NCBI GenBank assembly: GCA_002344975.1
Contig: DDUV01000114.1
Location: 1 to 27,407 of the forward strand
Direction: 5' to 3'
DNA: 27,407 nucleotides
From: Saprospiraceae bacterium UBA2329
GTDB taxonomy: Bacteria > Bacteroidota > Bacteroidia > Chitinophagales > Saprospiraceae
Under the pieces are notes generated by a model. It ran no database searches. It saw only the letters and a program-made list of their open reading frames with translations, and was not told the origin of the DNA. Below are positions 1 to 8,400 of this stretch, piece by piece (position 1 is the first letter of the stretch; every line of letters begins with the position of its first letter). The translations under genes were made by a program, and so were the position numbers.

Positions 1-117
1 TTGGCGAAGGGCGCGAATCCGCCCCAGCGGACAAGCTTCCGCGAAAGCGAGAGGAACCGCAGCTTGTAGCCAGCAGCCGTTCCAACCCGAAACCTTGAAC
101 CCGAAACTTATCCCTCC

Positions 118-2388
118 CTACCCCTTTCTTTTGATCTGCCAGAAAGCGTCGTACAGATGGGCTTTGACCATTGTATCGGAGGCGCGGGTAGTGTATGTAT
201 TCATTTTGAGGACACTACGGCGACCGGTGCGCACATCGTACAAGATGGAATAGTACACAGTAACATATCTGGGTGTCAATACTTTGTATAGCAAATATGG
301 CGCAATTGGAGGAACCACTACAATGGAAGTCACGGCAGCGAGCCATTCTAAGGTAGTATGTTTGTCACGAAGAGAAACGAGGCCCGTCCACAGGAAATAA
401 TCGGTATCATATTTTTGGGCGATGGAATCAATGCGCGCCTGTTGGTTGCCGGGAGTGAGGCTGAGGTCGAAATGGCAGGCCTGCTCCGAGAACCATTCAT
501 TAAGGAAACGAAGATCGTTGAAGGTTTCCGTATCGTCTTCTTTGAGGTCGTGTACGTCCATGAGGGTGGTTTGCAGCCCAGATGCGTCGGCGGTCTCTTT
601 GATGAGATCACGGAAGTGTTGCTGGCCGATTTCTGAGTCCACATATTGCACTGTTTCCTCTTTTCTTTCATCCATTTTGATGTAAAAAGGATTGACAACC
701 ACTATTTTGGGAATGTCCAGCGCCCAGCCCTGTGTGCGTAGTTTTTTCAATTCCCTGCGCCCGGCAGCAGTAGTATAGAAGCGCTCGTTTATTTTCCATT
801 CGCGCAGGCGTTCGTCGGCACTCTTTTTGTAGCTCAAAAAAAGTTCATCCTCCATCTGCCCGACGAAAGCATATTGCCAATAGTTGTTTTCACTCACGGT
901 AGTGGCAGACTTTTGTGCCCGGATGCGGTCGTATTTCGATTTGGGTTGCACGGCTGCGGAATCTGGGGCGGGAGTTGCATCGGCGGTTTCGGCGGTCGGC
1001 AGCTCATTACTCAACGAGGCATACTGTTTGCCGTATTCCCGAATAAACTCAAAAAACAAATCGGTTGTAATAGCTTTCAGTTCGGCATCATCGGGGTGCG
1101 CCCGATGCAGATTCCAGGCGTATTGCCAGGCCAAAACGGTACTCTCGGCAGTGGGGATGGTCTCCAGCAGGTAGTGCAATTGTTGCGACTCGCCCTCTAT
1201 TTCTTCGTAATTCCCCTCGTAGCTGTAGTCTTCGCTGTTTCGCAATTTGGCATGGAGATACAGCGCTTTGGCAATACATTTTTTCAGTCCGACATCATCG
1301 GGGCGCTCCCGCAACAGCAGTCCGGCATTGTAAATAGCGGCGGCGTGCTCGTCGGAGTGCAGGTACAAGAGCGGCATTTCATTGCGGGCCAGGGCGCGCA
1401 CCCGAGCAAAACGATCTGCCGACACGACGTAATCGGTTTTTTCCGGCGCGTCAGTGAGGGCGTCCAATGTAGCGAGCATGGCTTGCCGGCGCGAACCGAG
1501 GTTGGGGTGCGAACTGCGGCTGTCGTCTTCATCGTCGGCCTCGCCTTCGATGGGTTTTACACTCTCCAAGCGATAGGCCGGCGGCAGGCGATAGTGTTCC
1601 GATTCCAGCAGGGTGTACTCAAAAGGCAAATCGTCAAAAGGCAGGTAACTGTACTTGAGTACGTCGTACACCACCGGCAGCGTAGCGGTGTTGTAGCGCG
1701 AAAGAAGGATGCGTTCCAATCCGAGGCGGTCGGCTTCGTTTTCGTTTTCTTTGGAATAGGTGGCCGCCGTAAACAATTGCTCATCGGTAGCTGCCCGCCC
1801 CAATATACTGCGGCCCTGATTGCGTTGCAGTTTCTGCTTATCCAAGTGAAATTTGAGCGAATGCCTTTTTTGCACATGTACCAATTCGTGGGCGATGACG
1901 TAGGCCAATTGCGCCTCGTTTTCCAACTGAGCAAGGAGGCCCAGCGTAACGAACACCTCCCCCCGATCGGTGGCAAAAGCATTGACGGCGCTGCTGCGCA
2001 AGGCATACACGCGCACATTTTGCAGTTCTGGGGTGGGCTGTGCATTGAGCAAAACCTGCGTGACATCGGCCAGATATTGCGAGGCCTCATCGTTGAACAG
2101 CACCCGGCCGCTGTGCAGCAGTTGATCTAAATAAAAATTGGTGGCCAACTGAAACTGCTTGAAGGCGTTCCGTTCGGTGCGTTTGGCATCGGCGGCCAGC
2201 ACATTTTTGTCGGCATTTTGGTATTTGGAATGAGAAGTTGTCAGAAAATCTTTCGGGATTTTCCCCTGACATTCCAAAGGAGCGTACTCGTTTTGAGCAG
2301 TCAGAAAAAGAGGCGCCAGCAGCAGGGAGAGAATGAAAAGGAGAGTGGTTTTCATAGAAAAAAGAGTGTGCGTGTGTAACGTTGTCAT
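118..2388 (-). CDS. Secreted M48 family metalloprotease with C-terminal CsgG-like region
   Basis: This is a probable periplasmic zinc metallopeptidase of family M48, 756 residues from the first ATG. A signal peptide (charged start, leucine-rich core, LTAQ end) begins at Met12, so an ATG at 2355 is a credible alternative start. I kept 2388 because it lies one base after the stop of the upstream gene, which suggests translational coupling. The zinc motif HELVH is at residues 167-171, the probable third ligand is Glu216 in ENEAD, and a conserved HPxxxxR-type segment follows near 294. Residues 330-450 look helical and TPR-like, and 465-500 are a low-complexity linker. Residues 560-750 resemble the CsgG/GNA1162 lipoprotein fold, with a hydrophobic stretch at 685-705. 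The peptidase call is firm. The C-terminal fold and the substrate are inference. It is the last gene of a three-gene unit with a lipoprotein and an outer-membrane protein, which suggests an envelope quality-control or processing role. Confidence 0.9.
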   Translation of the reverse strand: MTTLHTHTLFSMKTTLLFILSLLLAPLFLTAQNEYAPLECQGKIPKDFLTTSHSKYQNADKNVLAADAKRTERNAFKQFQLATNFYLDQLLHSGRVLFNDEASQYLADVTQVLLNAQPTPELQNVRVYALRSSAVNAFATDRGEVFVTLGLLAQLENEAQLAYVIAHELVHVQKRHSLKFHLDKQKLQRNQGRSILGRAATDEQLFTAATYSKENENEADRLGLERILLSRYNTATLPVVYDVLKYSYLPFDDLPFEYTLLESEHYRLPPAYRLESVKPIEGEADDEDDSRSSHPNLGSRRQAMLATLDALTDAPEKTDYVVSADRFARVRALARNEMPLLYLHSDEHAAAIYNAGLLLRERPDDVGLKKCIAKALYLHAKLRNSEDYSYEGNYEEIEGESQQLHYLLETIPTAESTVLAWQYAWNLHRAHPDDAELKAITTDLFFEFIREYGKQYASLSNELPTAETADATPAPDSAAVQPKSKYDRIRAQKSATTVSENNYWQYAFVGQMEDELFLSYKKSADERLREWKINERFYTTAAGRRELKKLRTQGWALDIPKIVVVNPFYIKMDERKEETVQYVDSEIGQQHFRDLIKETADASGLQTTLMDVHDLKEDDTETFNDLRFLNEWFSEQACHFDLSLTPGNQQARIDSIAQKYDTDYFLWTGLVSLRDKHTTLEWLAAVTSIVVVPPIAPYLLYKVLTPRYVTVYYSILYDVRTGRRSVLKMNTYTTRASDTMVKAHLYDAFWQIKRKG

Positions 2389-2389
2389 A

Positions 2390-3283
2390 CTACCAGTCCA
2401 ATGCAGTGAGCGAAGCAGTATTGATATTGCGATTCAGTACGGTACCCGAATTGGTGTCGGAAATATTGAGCTTACCGCTTGTCGCATAAACCAATAAATC
2501 ATTTGAGGGACCGGGAGCGGCAAAGGAACGGGCAGTAGGTTGGGTTACGACATCCTGAGTCAGATTGAGTCGAAAATTGTTGATGCTCGTTGTGCCGAAG
2601 GTAGTTCCGCACAAAATGATATCGCCCTCGCGACTCACGCGCATCCATCGCCCCGTCTCGTTGCTGCTGGTCAGATTGACGGCCTTTACGGCGCCGGCCA
2701 ACGACACCCAGCCCATGCGCCCCACAGAACTGCCGCTGAAATACCGGTAGGTGGCCACAACGGTGCCGTCGGCGGCAATAGCTACGGTGCTCATGGTGCG
2801 GTCGGTAGAACCCTGCGGGAAAAAGTTGCTCAGATTGGTGGAAATGACAGAGACGGCCGGCCCCCAAAAAGAAAGCGTAGTGCCGTTGAGCATGTACAGC
2901 GTTTGGTTGTTGACGTGCCAGTCGAACCAGGAAGCGGCCGCCGAGTTGGCCACGACGTCAATGCTTGCTCCGGCAGTGTCTATGATGACGATGTTTTGCC
3001 CCGGAATTTTGTAGGCAATGCGGGTGTGGGCATGATTGATGGAGGCTTTTTCGATGCCGGCCGGAAGATTTGAGAGCGTTTTGCCCTCTGTGAGATTGAT
3101 CGGATAAAGCCGGATTTGGCCGTTTTCTACCGTCAGGATTTCGTTCGGAATGTACGATCCGGCTGTGTTTTTGCTGTCGTCATAAGGCCCTTCAAATTGC
3201 ACTTCGTAGGGCGCGCAGCCGGTCAAAATGGCCAGCAGAAGCATAGCAAATCCGGGCCACAGCGTTGTTTTTACGCCTGTCAT
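2390..3283 (-). CDS. Lipoprotein with propeller-like repeats, unknown function
   Basis: This 297-residue protein has a lipoprotein signal peptide ending in the lipobox LTGC, so Cys23 would be lipidated and the protein anchored in the envelope. After a short linker the chain is almost all predicted beta strand, with recurring short hydrophobic strands and turns. Examples are the segments with NGQIRLYPIN, HTRIAYKIPG, NQTLYMLNGT and GDIILCGTTF. This is typical of a WD40/TolB-like beta-propeller, but I cannot name a family. Such propellers usually serve as protein-protein scaffolds, and no catalytic motif is visible. It lies 20 bases downstream of the beta-barrel gene and one base upstream of the M48 protease gene, so the three are very probably co-transcribed. 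The propeller call is inference from pattern only. Confidence 0.8.
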   Translation of the reverse strand: MTGVKTTLWPGFAMLLLAILTGCAPYEVQFEGPYDDSKNTAGSYIPNEILTVENGQIRLYPINLTEGKTLSNLPAGIEKASINHAHTRIAYKIPGQNIVIIDTAGASIDVVANSAAASWFDWHVNNQTLYMLNGTTLSFWGPAVSVISTNLSNFFPQGSTDRTMSTVAIAADGTVVATYRYFSGSSVGRMGWVSLAGAVKAVNLTSSNETGRWMRVSREGDIILCGTTFGTTSINNFRLNLTQDVVTQPTARSFAAPGPSNDLLVYATSGKLNISDTNSGTVLNRNINTASLTALDW

Positions 3284-3303
3284 GGTTGTTGTTGTTATGG
3301 TTA

Positions 3304-4098
3304 TTAAAAAAGATACCCCACTCCGGTTTTAAACATGACCAATGAATGCCGGAACATTCGGGCGTAGGCTGCATTGTGGAAAACCTGTTGGTTGGTTTCG
3401 AAAGTGTAGTCCTCTAACAGCAGGAGGCGGAGTAAATTGAAAGGCTCAACGTTCACCTCCATAGACAGAGAGAGCACCATTCTATTCCCGATCATCATCT
3501 GACGGCCCACTTCTGCTCCCAGTGACAGGTGCCGATAACGGGGGATGACGCCCAGCGGAAGGTGCCCTGCCGATGAGTTGCTGCGGTAATAGGTGGTGCG
3601 CTTATCAAGGACGGTACCGGAAAGGAAGGCCATTCTGGCACGCACCGTAACATAGCTGCCGATAGGCGCAATGCTGCCGTTATTTACATTATACACATTC
3701 CAGGCCAGACCTATCTCCGGCCCGCTGAGTTTGTAAAACAGGTAGTGTTGGTCGGAATTGTTTTGAAAAAGAATAGACGGCGTTGATGCCTCCATAATCA
3801 TGCCTGTAGCCATATAACTGCCTTCGAACGACAGCACTTCAGACCGGGAAATAGCATAGCCGGCCTGCACCCCGTATTTGGCATTGAAACCAAAACCGCC
3901 GCCCTGCTCGCCGTAAATATAATCAGCGCCGCCCCTGTTGTTGGCGGTAGGCCCCAGCAGCGCCGGAGCATAAGCTATTTCAGGACGAATAAATAAACGC
4001 CGCCCCATATAGCCGGGCGCTTTTTGGGCCTGAAGACAGGAAATGAGGCTGAATGTCAGCGCAATTCCGAGCAGGGTTGATTTCATAACGGTCGTCAT
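3304..4098 (-). CDS. Outer-membrane beta-barrel protein
   Basis: This 264-residue protein has an N-terminal signal peptide with probable cleavage after LQAQ. The mature chain consists of alternating amphipathic strands and ends in Phe (GVGYLF), as is usual for outer-membrane beta-barrels that are folded by BAM. I see no enzyme motif. A Cys in the signal region (LISC) resembles a lipobox, but the following AQK site and the barrel-like body favour an ordinary signal peptidase I protein. The ATG at 4098 is preceded by GAGG at a reasonable spacing; Met5 (4086) is an alternative start. It is the first gene of the operon with the lipoprotein and the M48 protease and lies downstream of a consensus Bacteroidota promoter. 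Its specific role is unknown. Confidence 0.82.
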   Translation of the reverse strand: MTTVMKSTLLGIALTFSLISCLQAQKAPGYMGRRLFIRPEIAYAPALLGPTANNRGGADYIYGEQGGGFGFNAKYGVQAGYAISRSEVLSFEGSYMATGMIMEASTPSILFQNNSDQHYLFYKLSGPEIGLAWNVYNVNNGSIAPIGSYVTVRARMAFLSGTVLDKRTTYYRSNSSAGHLPLGVIPRYRHLSLGAEVGRQMMIGNRMVLSLSMEVNVEPFNLLRLLLLEDYTFETNQQVFHNAAYARMFRHSLVMFKTGVGYLF

Positions 4099-4214
4099 TT
4101 ATACCTCGCACCGTGCCTTTAACTCTTGAAAAGGAGGGGTAAGCCACCGGTGTTTAGCAGAGCGTTTTGTGTTGTTTTATTATTCCCGGCAATGCAAGCC
4201 GTTCATTTGTGCTG

Positions 4215-4245
4215 CAAATATATTTTATCTGGTTTTATCTGACAA
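4215..4245 (-). promoter_or_regulatory. Bacteroidota-type promoter for the beta-barrel operon
   Basis: Read on the minus strand, TATATTTG (4222-4215) fits the -7 consensus TAnnTTTG exactly. A TTG of the -33 element (4245-4243, inside TTTTTTG) lies 20 bases upstream. The distance to the ATG at 4098 leaves a leader of roughly 110 bases. The pattern match is seen directly; activity is inferred. Confidence 0.6.
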
Positions 4246-4263
4246 AAAATATTGGTTGTTTAA

Positions 4264-4370
4264 TTCTTTGACAAATAGTGTGCTTAAAGGAACAGATTTA
4301 GCGAAAATCATGCCTCCTTACAGTCGTCCTGCCTTCCGCTAAATCTGTTCCCACACTATTTGTCAAAGAA
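4264..4370. repeat. Long near-perfect inverted repeat (MITE-like or regulatory hairpin)
   Basis: The outer arms (19 bp, 4264-4282 and 4352-4370) are perfect inverse complements, as are the inner arms (15 bp, 4289-4303 and 4337-4351). The only interruption is a 6-base insert, CTTAAA, at 4283-4288 in the left arm. The loop spans 4304-4336. The 8-bp direct repeat GGTTGTTT flanks it at 4254-4261 and 4373-4380, two bases outside each end, as a target-site duplication would. It sits between divergent genes, so a terminator role is unlikely, and it begins about 20 bases beyond the -33 element of the minus-strand promoter. Confidence 0.9.
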
Positions 4371-4473
4371 GGGGTTGTTTTTTATCGGTCTGTTTTTTTG
4401 ACAACAGACCCGCCATATTGGTGTTGTTCACCCAAATACTTACGTCAACGCCATTCAAAAAAAATCCTGTATC

Positions 4474-5457
4474 ATGCCAGTACCCGCTCCCTCTACCGCC
4501 CTGCTCCGCCACCGCGCCCTCTGGAACCCCGACATGTACCACGGCTGGGGCCGCCACAAACGCTACTTCGAAGGATGGTATTTCAAAATAGTTGACCCCG
4601 CCGAGCAATATGCGTTTGCGGTTATTCCGGGCATCTCTTATGGCGCCGACGGCAGCGCGCACGCTTTCATTCAGGTACTCGACGGGAAGCGCTGCACGGC
4701 TGCTTATCACGAGTTTCCGGCAGAACAGTTTGTGCCTTCCACCCAACAATTCGAGCTGCAACTCGGAGATAACTTCTTCTCTCCGCAGCGCATCCGGCTG
4801 GCGCTGCCCGAACTGAGCGGCGAACTGCATTTTCATCACAACTTTCCCTGGCCGCGCACGCTGGGCGCTCCAGGCATCATGGGCTGGTACGCCTTCATGC
4901 CGTTTATGGAGTGCTATCACGGCGTGGTGAGTATGCACCACCGCATAGAGGGCAGTCTGCGGGTGCATGACGCGCAGGCAGACTTCAGCGGCGGCATCGG
5001 CTATATAGAAAAAGACTGGGGGCGATCCTTTCCAGGCGCCTGGATATGGACGCAAACCAACCATTTCGAGCACACAGAACGAGTATCGCTCATGGCCTCC
5101 GTGGCGGATATTCCCTGGCTGGGCAGTCGCTTCACCGGCTACATCAGCGGCCTGCTGTTGGAAGACCGCTTGTTTCGCTTTGCCACCTACACTGGTGCAA
5201 AACTCCACACAGAATTAGGCGAACATCAGGTCATGATGTCTCTCAGTACTCGAAAACTCCGCCTGGAACTCATCGCGCATCAGGCCGGCGGCGGGGAGTT
5301 GGTCTCGCCCATACAGGGCAATATGACAGGCAAGGTGAACGAAAGTATGCAGGCCACCGTAGAAGTGCAGCTCCGCGAAAACGGGAAGCTGCTCTTCGAA
5401 GGTACGGGGCGCAATGCGGGCCTGGAGGTGGCGGGAAAGGTGGAGCGGTTGAGGTGA
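4474..5457 (+). CDS. Tocopherol-cyclase-like (VTE1-like) domain protein
   Basis: This 327-residue protein matches the tocopherol cyclase-like family (Pfam Tocopherol_cycl) from memory of its hallmark segments. These are an N-terminal MYHGWGRHKRYFEGWYFK block (21-38), GISYGADGSAHAFIQV (53-68), MGWYAFMPFMECYHGVVSM (136-154) and a GYIEKDWGRSFPGAWIW block (176-192). In plants and cyanobacteria the family closes the chromanol ring of vitamin E. Relatives in heterotrophic bacteria lack a demonstrated reaction, so a lipid or prenyl-quinone substrate here is only inference. There is no signal peptide, so it is probably cytoplasmic. Its stop lies one base from the convergent stop of the giant PKD gene, leaving no room for a terminator. 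No other tocopherol-pathway gene is present in the window. Confidence 0.88.
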   Translation: MPVPAPSTALLRHRALWNPDMYHGWGRHKRYFEGWYFKIVDPAEQYAFAVIPGISYGADGSAHAFIQVLDGKRCTAAYHEFPAEQFVPSTQQFELQLGDNFFSPQRIRLALPELSGELHFHHNFPWPRTLGAPGIMGWYAFMPFMECYHGVVSMHHRIEGSLRVHDAQADFSGGIGYIEKDWGRSFPGAWIWTQTNHFEHTERVSLMASVADIPWLGSRFTGYISGLLLEDRLFRFATYTGAKLHTELGEHQVMMSLSTRKLRLELIAHQAGGGELVSPIQGNMTGKVNESMQATVEVQLRENGKLLFEGTGRNAGLEVAGKVERLR

Positions 5458-5458
5458 T

Positions 5459-8400
5459 TCAACGCAGCAAGGTCACGCTTCCGGTTACGACTTTACTCAC
5501 ACCATTGACGAAAGTAATGTCGGCTCTCCAAGTGTAGGCGCCTTGTGGCAAAATATCGCCCTCATTGTGCTTTCTTCCGTTCCAACTCCCCACTGGCCTG
5601 CTGTTTTCCAAGACCTCGGAATACCATACTTGTTCGCCCCAAGGCGAATAAACAGCAATACGGTATTTTTGCAGCCCGATGCCGACGGGTTTGAATACTC
5701 CTACCCCTTCCGGCCCGAACTCCGGCGACAGTGCATTGGGAGCAAAAAAGGTGGTAATCCATTCCGGTTCAATGGGTTGCGGAATGGAGTCAACACAAGT
5801 AAAAAGCCCGCCATTATCGTTGTATGCAAAGAGCAATACGTCTATGGAGCGGTTGATATTGTATTCATGTTCCGGGTTGGGGAGCGTACTGTTTGTGCCG
5901 TCGCCGAAATCCCAGAAGAAGCGGTCGGCATTTTGAGATTCATTGATAAAGATCACATCTCCCAATATATTGGGGTCGTTGTCAACCTCGAAACGAAAAG
6001 CAGCTATGGGCGAACGGAAGACCCGGATGTAATCGGACCGGCGCAAGGTGTCTCTGCAAAGGTCATTGTAAATCGCGATCAACTCTACGCCATAATTACC
6101 CGATTCTGTAAAAACTACTTGAGGGGCAGGCTCTGTAAAAATATTGGGAAAGGACTCTATTCGCCATTCGTAGCGCAGGGCTTCCGTACTCGTATTTCGG
6201 AAAATGACCTCAAAATCCTCACAGCCTATGGTGTCCCCCGCAGTGGCGAAGGCCGCTCGCGGGCGCCCATAAACATCTACAATGCGTTCGGTAGTATCGC
6301 GGCATTGGTAAATATTGGTTGCCACAAGCGTTGCCGAATACATGCCCGGCGTTTGATAAATATGCACAGGGTTGATGGTCGAAGAAGTGCTGCCGTCGCC
6401 AAAGTTCCAATCTGCGCTTTGCGACAAGTCGGAGCGATTGATAAACTGCACTTCCGAAGGCGCGCCACAGCGTTCAGCCTGGTCAATGTCAAAATCAGCG
6501 AGGGGCTTTGGCCACACTTCCACCGCAAATACGGCCGTATCGGAGGGACACCCGTCGGCGCTGCCGGCAATGAGCAGACCCTGAAAAACGCCCGGCTGTA
6601 AATATCGGTGAGAGGGCGTCGGAAAAGCAGATGTATTGCCGTCGCCAAATACCCAGAGGAAAGTAGAAGCATGTTGGGAGTTGTTGCTGAATCCGGTGGA
6701 ATGAGGTTGACATCCGGCAGGTACAAGGGCTATTGCTGATGCGATGGGCGACGAGAGTATATCCACACTGCGCACAAAAGTGTCCCTGCAACCGAATGTA
6801 TTGACGGCAATCAGTTCCAGATCAAAGACGCCCGCTGTTTGCGGTACAATGGTTGGCTCAATCAGGTTGAAGGTGTCGTTTTGCCAGCGCCAAAGGTATG
6901 CAACGGCTCCTTCCGACAGGTTGGTCGGCTGCAAGGAGGTATGCCCCAGGCAGTTCAGTTGGTTGGGCAGGCTGAACGATGCAACTGGATCAGGAAAGAC
7001 GAAGATATTGCTTACGGCCACGTCGGTAAAGCAACTGTCGGCATCATATACAGTAAGCCGCACTACATAATTTCCGGGCGACTGAAACGTATGTGTGGGA
7101 TTAAGTTCGTAGGATGCGGCCCCGCCATCGCCAAAATCCCATACATGATTGACGCCGGGAGTACTATTGCTGATAAACTGTATACTCAGTGGCCCACAGC
7201 CATTCGTGGCGGAGGGGGTAAATGCAGCTACCGGATTGCCTACAACCGAAATCGTACTGCTGAATGTGGCCGGGCAGTTATTGGCCTGCGAGTATGCAAT
7301 AAGCGTTACGGTATATTCCCCCGGCTCGTCAAAAACATGGGTGGGTGAATAATCGGTGCTGTTGTTACCATCTCCAAAAGTCCACTCGCTGCCACTGATA
7401 TTGACGGAAGTGTTGGTAAACGCTATCGGTTGCCCCACACAAATAAAAGGCCGATGCACGAATGACACAAGCGGCGCCGGAAGCACATCCACATACGCGG
7501 TATCTGCATCGGCGCCACAACGCGAGGCATACAATACAATGGTGTGCCGGCCCGGAGTTCGCAGCGTAAATTGCGGGGCATTGAGAATGCTGCCCTCCTG
7601 ATTGCTTGCAGGATCAATGACCAACCAGGAAACGATGGACCCAGGCGTGGAGAAACTCTCCGCCTGAATGATCAGCGGTTGGCAGCCCGCAAGTGTGTCC
7701 AATTCTATAAACGCGCGCACATCGGGCGGATATACTACCACTTCTTTGGAAAGCGTATCGCCGCCACATTGATTCGTGGAAATAAGTGTAATCGTATAAG
7801 TGGACACCACTGTATCGGAGGTGGTATAAACAGGAAATGGAGGCAGGCTGTCGGTCGAAGTTGTTCCGTTGCCGAGATTCCAAAAGAAAGTCTGCGGATT
7901 GCCAACGGTGGCATTGGACAGGGCTACTTGCAGCGGCGAACAACCTTCATTGGGAAACACGCCAAAACGAACAATGGGATATGGGCGCACCAAAACCGGC
8001 GCTTCTGCTATGCGCACTCCGCAAAGGTTGCTGGCTTCCAGTCGAATTACAAAAATGGAATCCTGTGTAATGCCGTCCAAGAGTACGCCCGTCGGCGGCG
8101 CGCCCATAGTGGTATTTCCTGCCACATGCCAGGTGCGTTGTATTTCGAACCCGCTGCTCCCATCCTGTATCACCAAAGGAAATGGCGCACACCCTTCGTC
8201 GGCATCCAATGTAAAAGCGGCCACGGGCGGGGTGGTTACAAACACATTGAAAGTAGCCGTATCGCGGCAGGTGGTGGCCGTATTGACGGCAATATGCTGT
8301 ATGGTATAGTTTCCTTGCATTCCATACTGATGTTCAGGGGAGGCGGTGTTCAACACCGGGGTACCGTCGCCAAAATCCCACGAGTATGCATCTGCCCCCG

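Larger units (their letters stand above)
4099..4473. other. Divergent intergenic region
   Basis: This gene-free stretch separates the minus-strand beta-barrel operon from the plus-strand tocopherol-cyclase-like gene. It holds a consensus promoter for the minus operon (4215-4245) and a long inverted repeat (4264-4370) bracketed by 8-bp direct repeats. I found no exact TAnnTTTG promoter reading toward the plus-strand gene. The only open frames inside are shadows of the neighbouring coding sequence. Confidence 0.7.

Noticed and set aside
1..69. An open plus-strand frame reaching a stop at 67-69 at the window start
   Set aside because: Only 22 codons are visible with no family signal, so a partial upstream gene cannot be supported.
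874..2130. A 418-codon plus-strand open frame inside the first M48 gene
   Set aside because: It is antisense to a gene with a clear peptidase motif and signal peptide, and its translation is rich in Gln, Gly and Arg without recognisable domains.
4264..4370. The long inverted repeat as a transcription terminator
   Set aside because: It lies between divergent gene starts, not after a gene end, and has a large 33-base loop with no T-tract adjoining the stem.
4363..5208. A 281-codon minus-strand open frame over the tocopherol-cyclase-like gene
   Set aside because: It lies antisense to a protein with strong family signatures and has no recognisable domain of its own.
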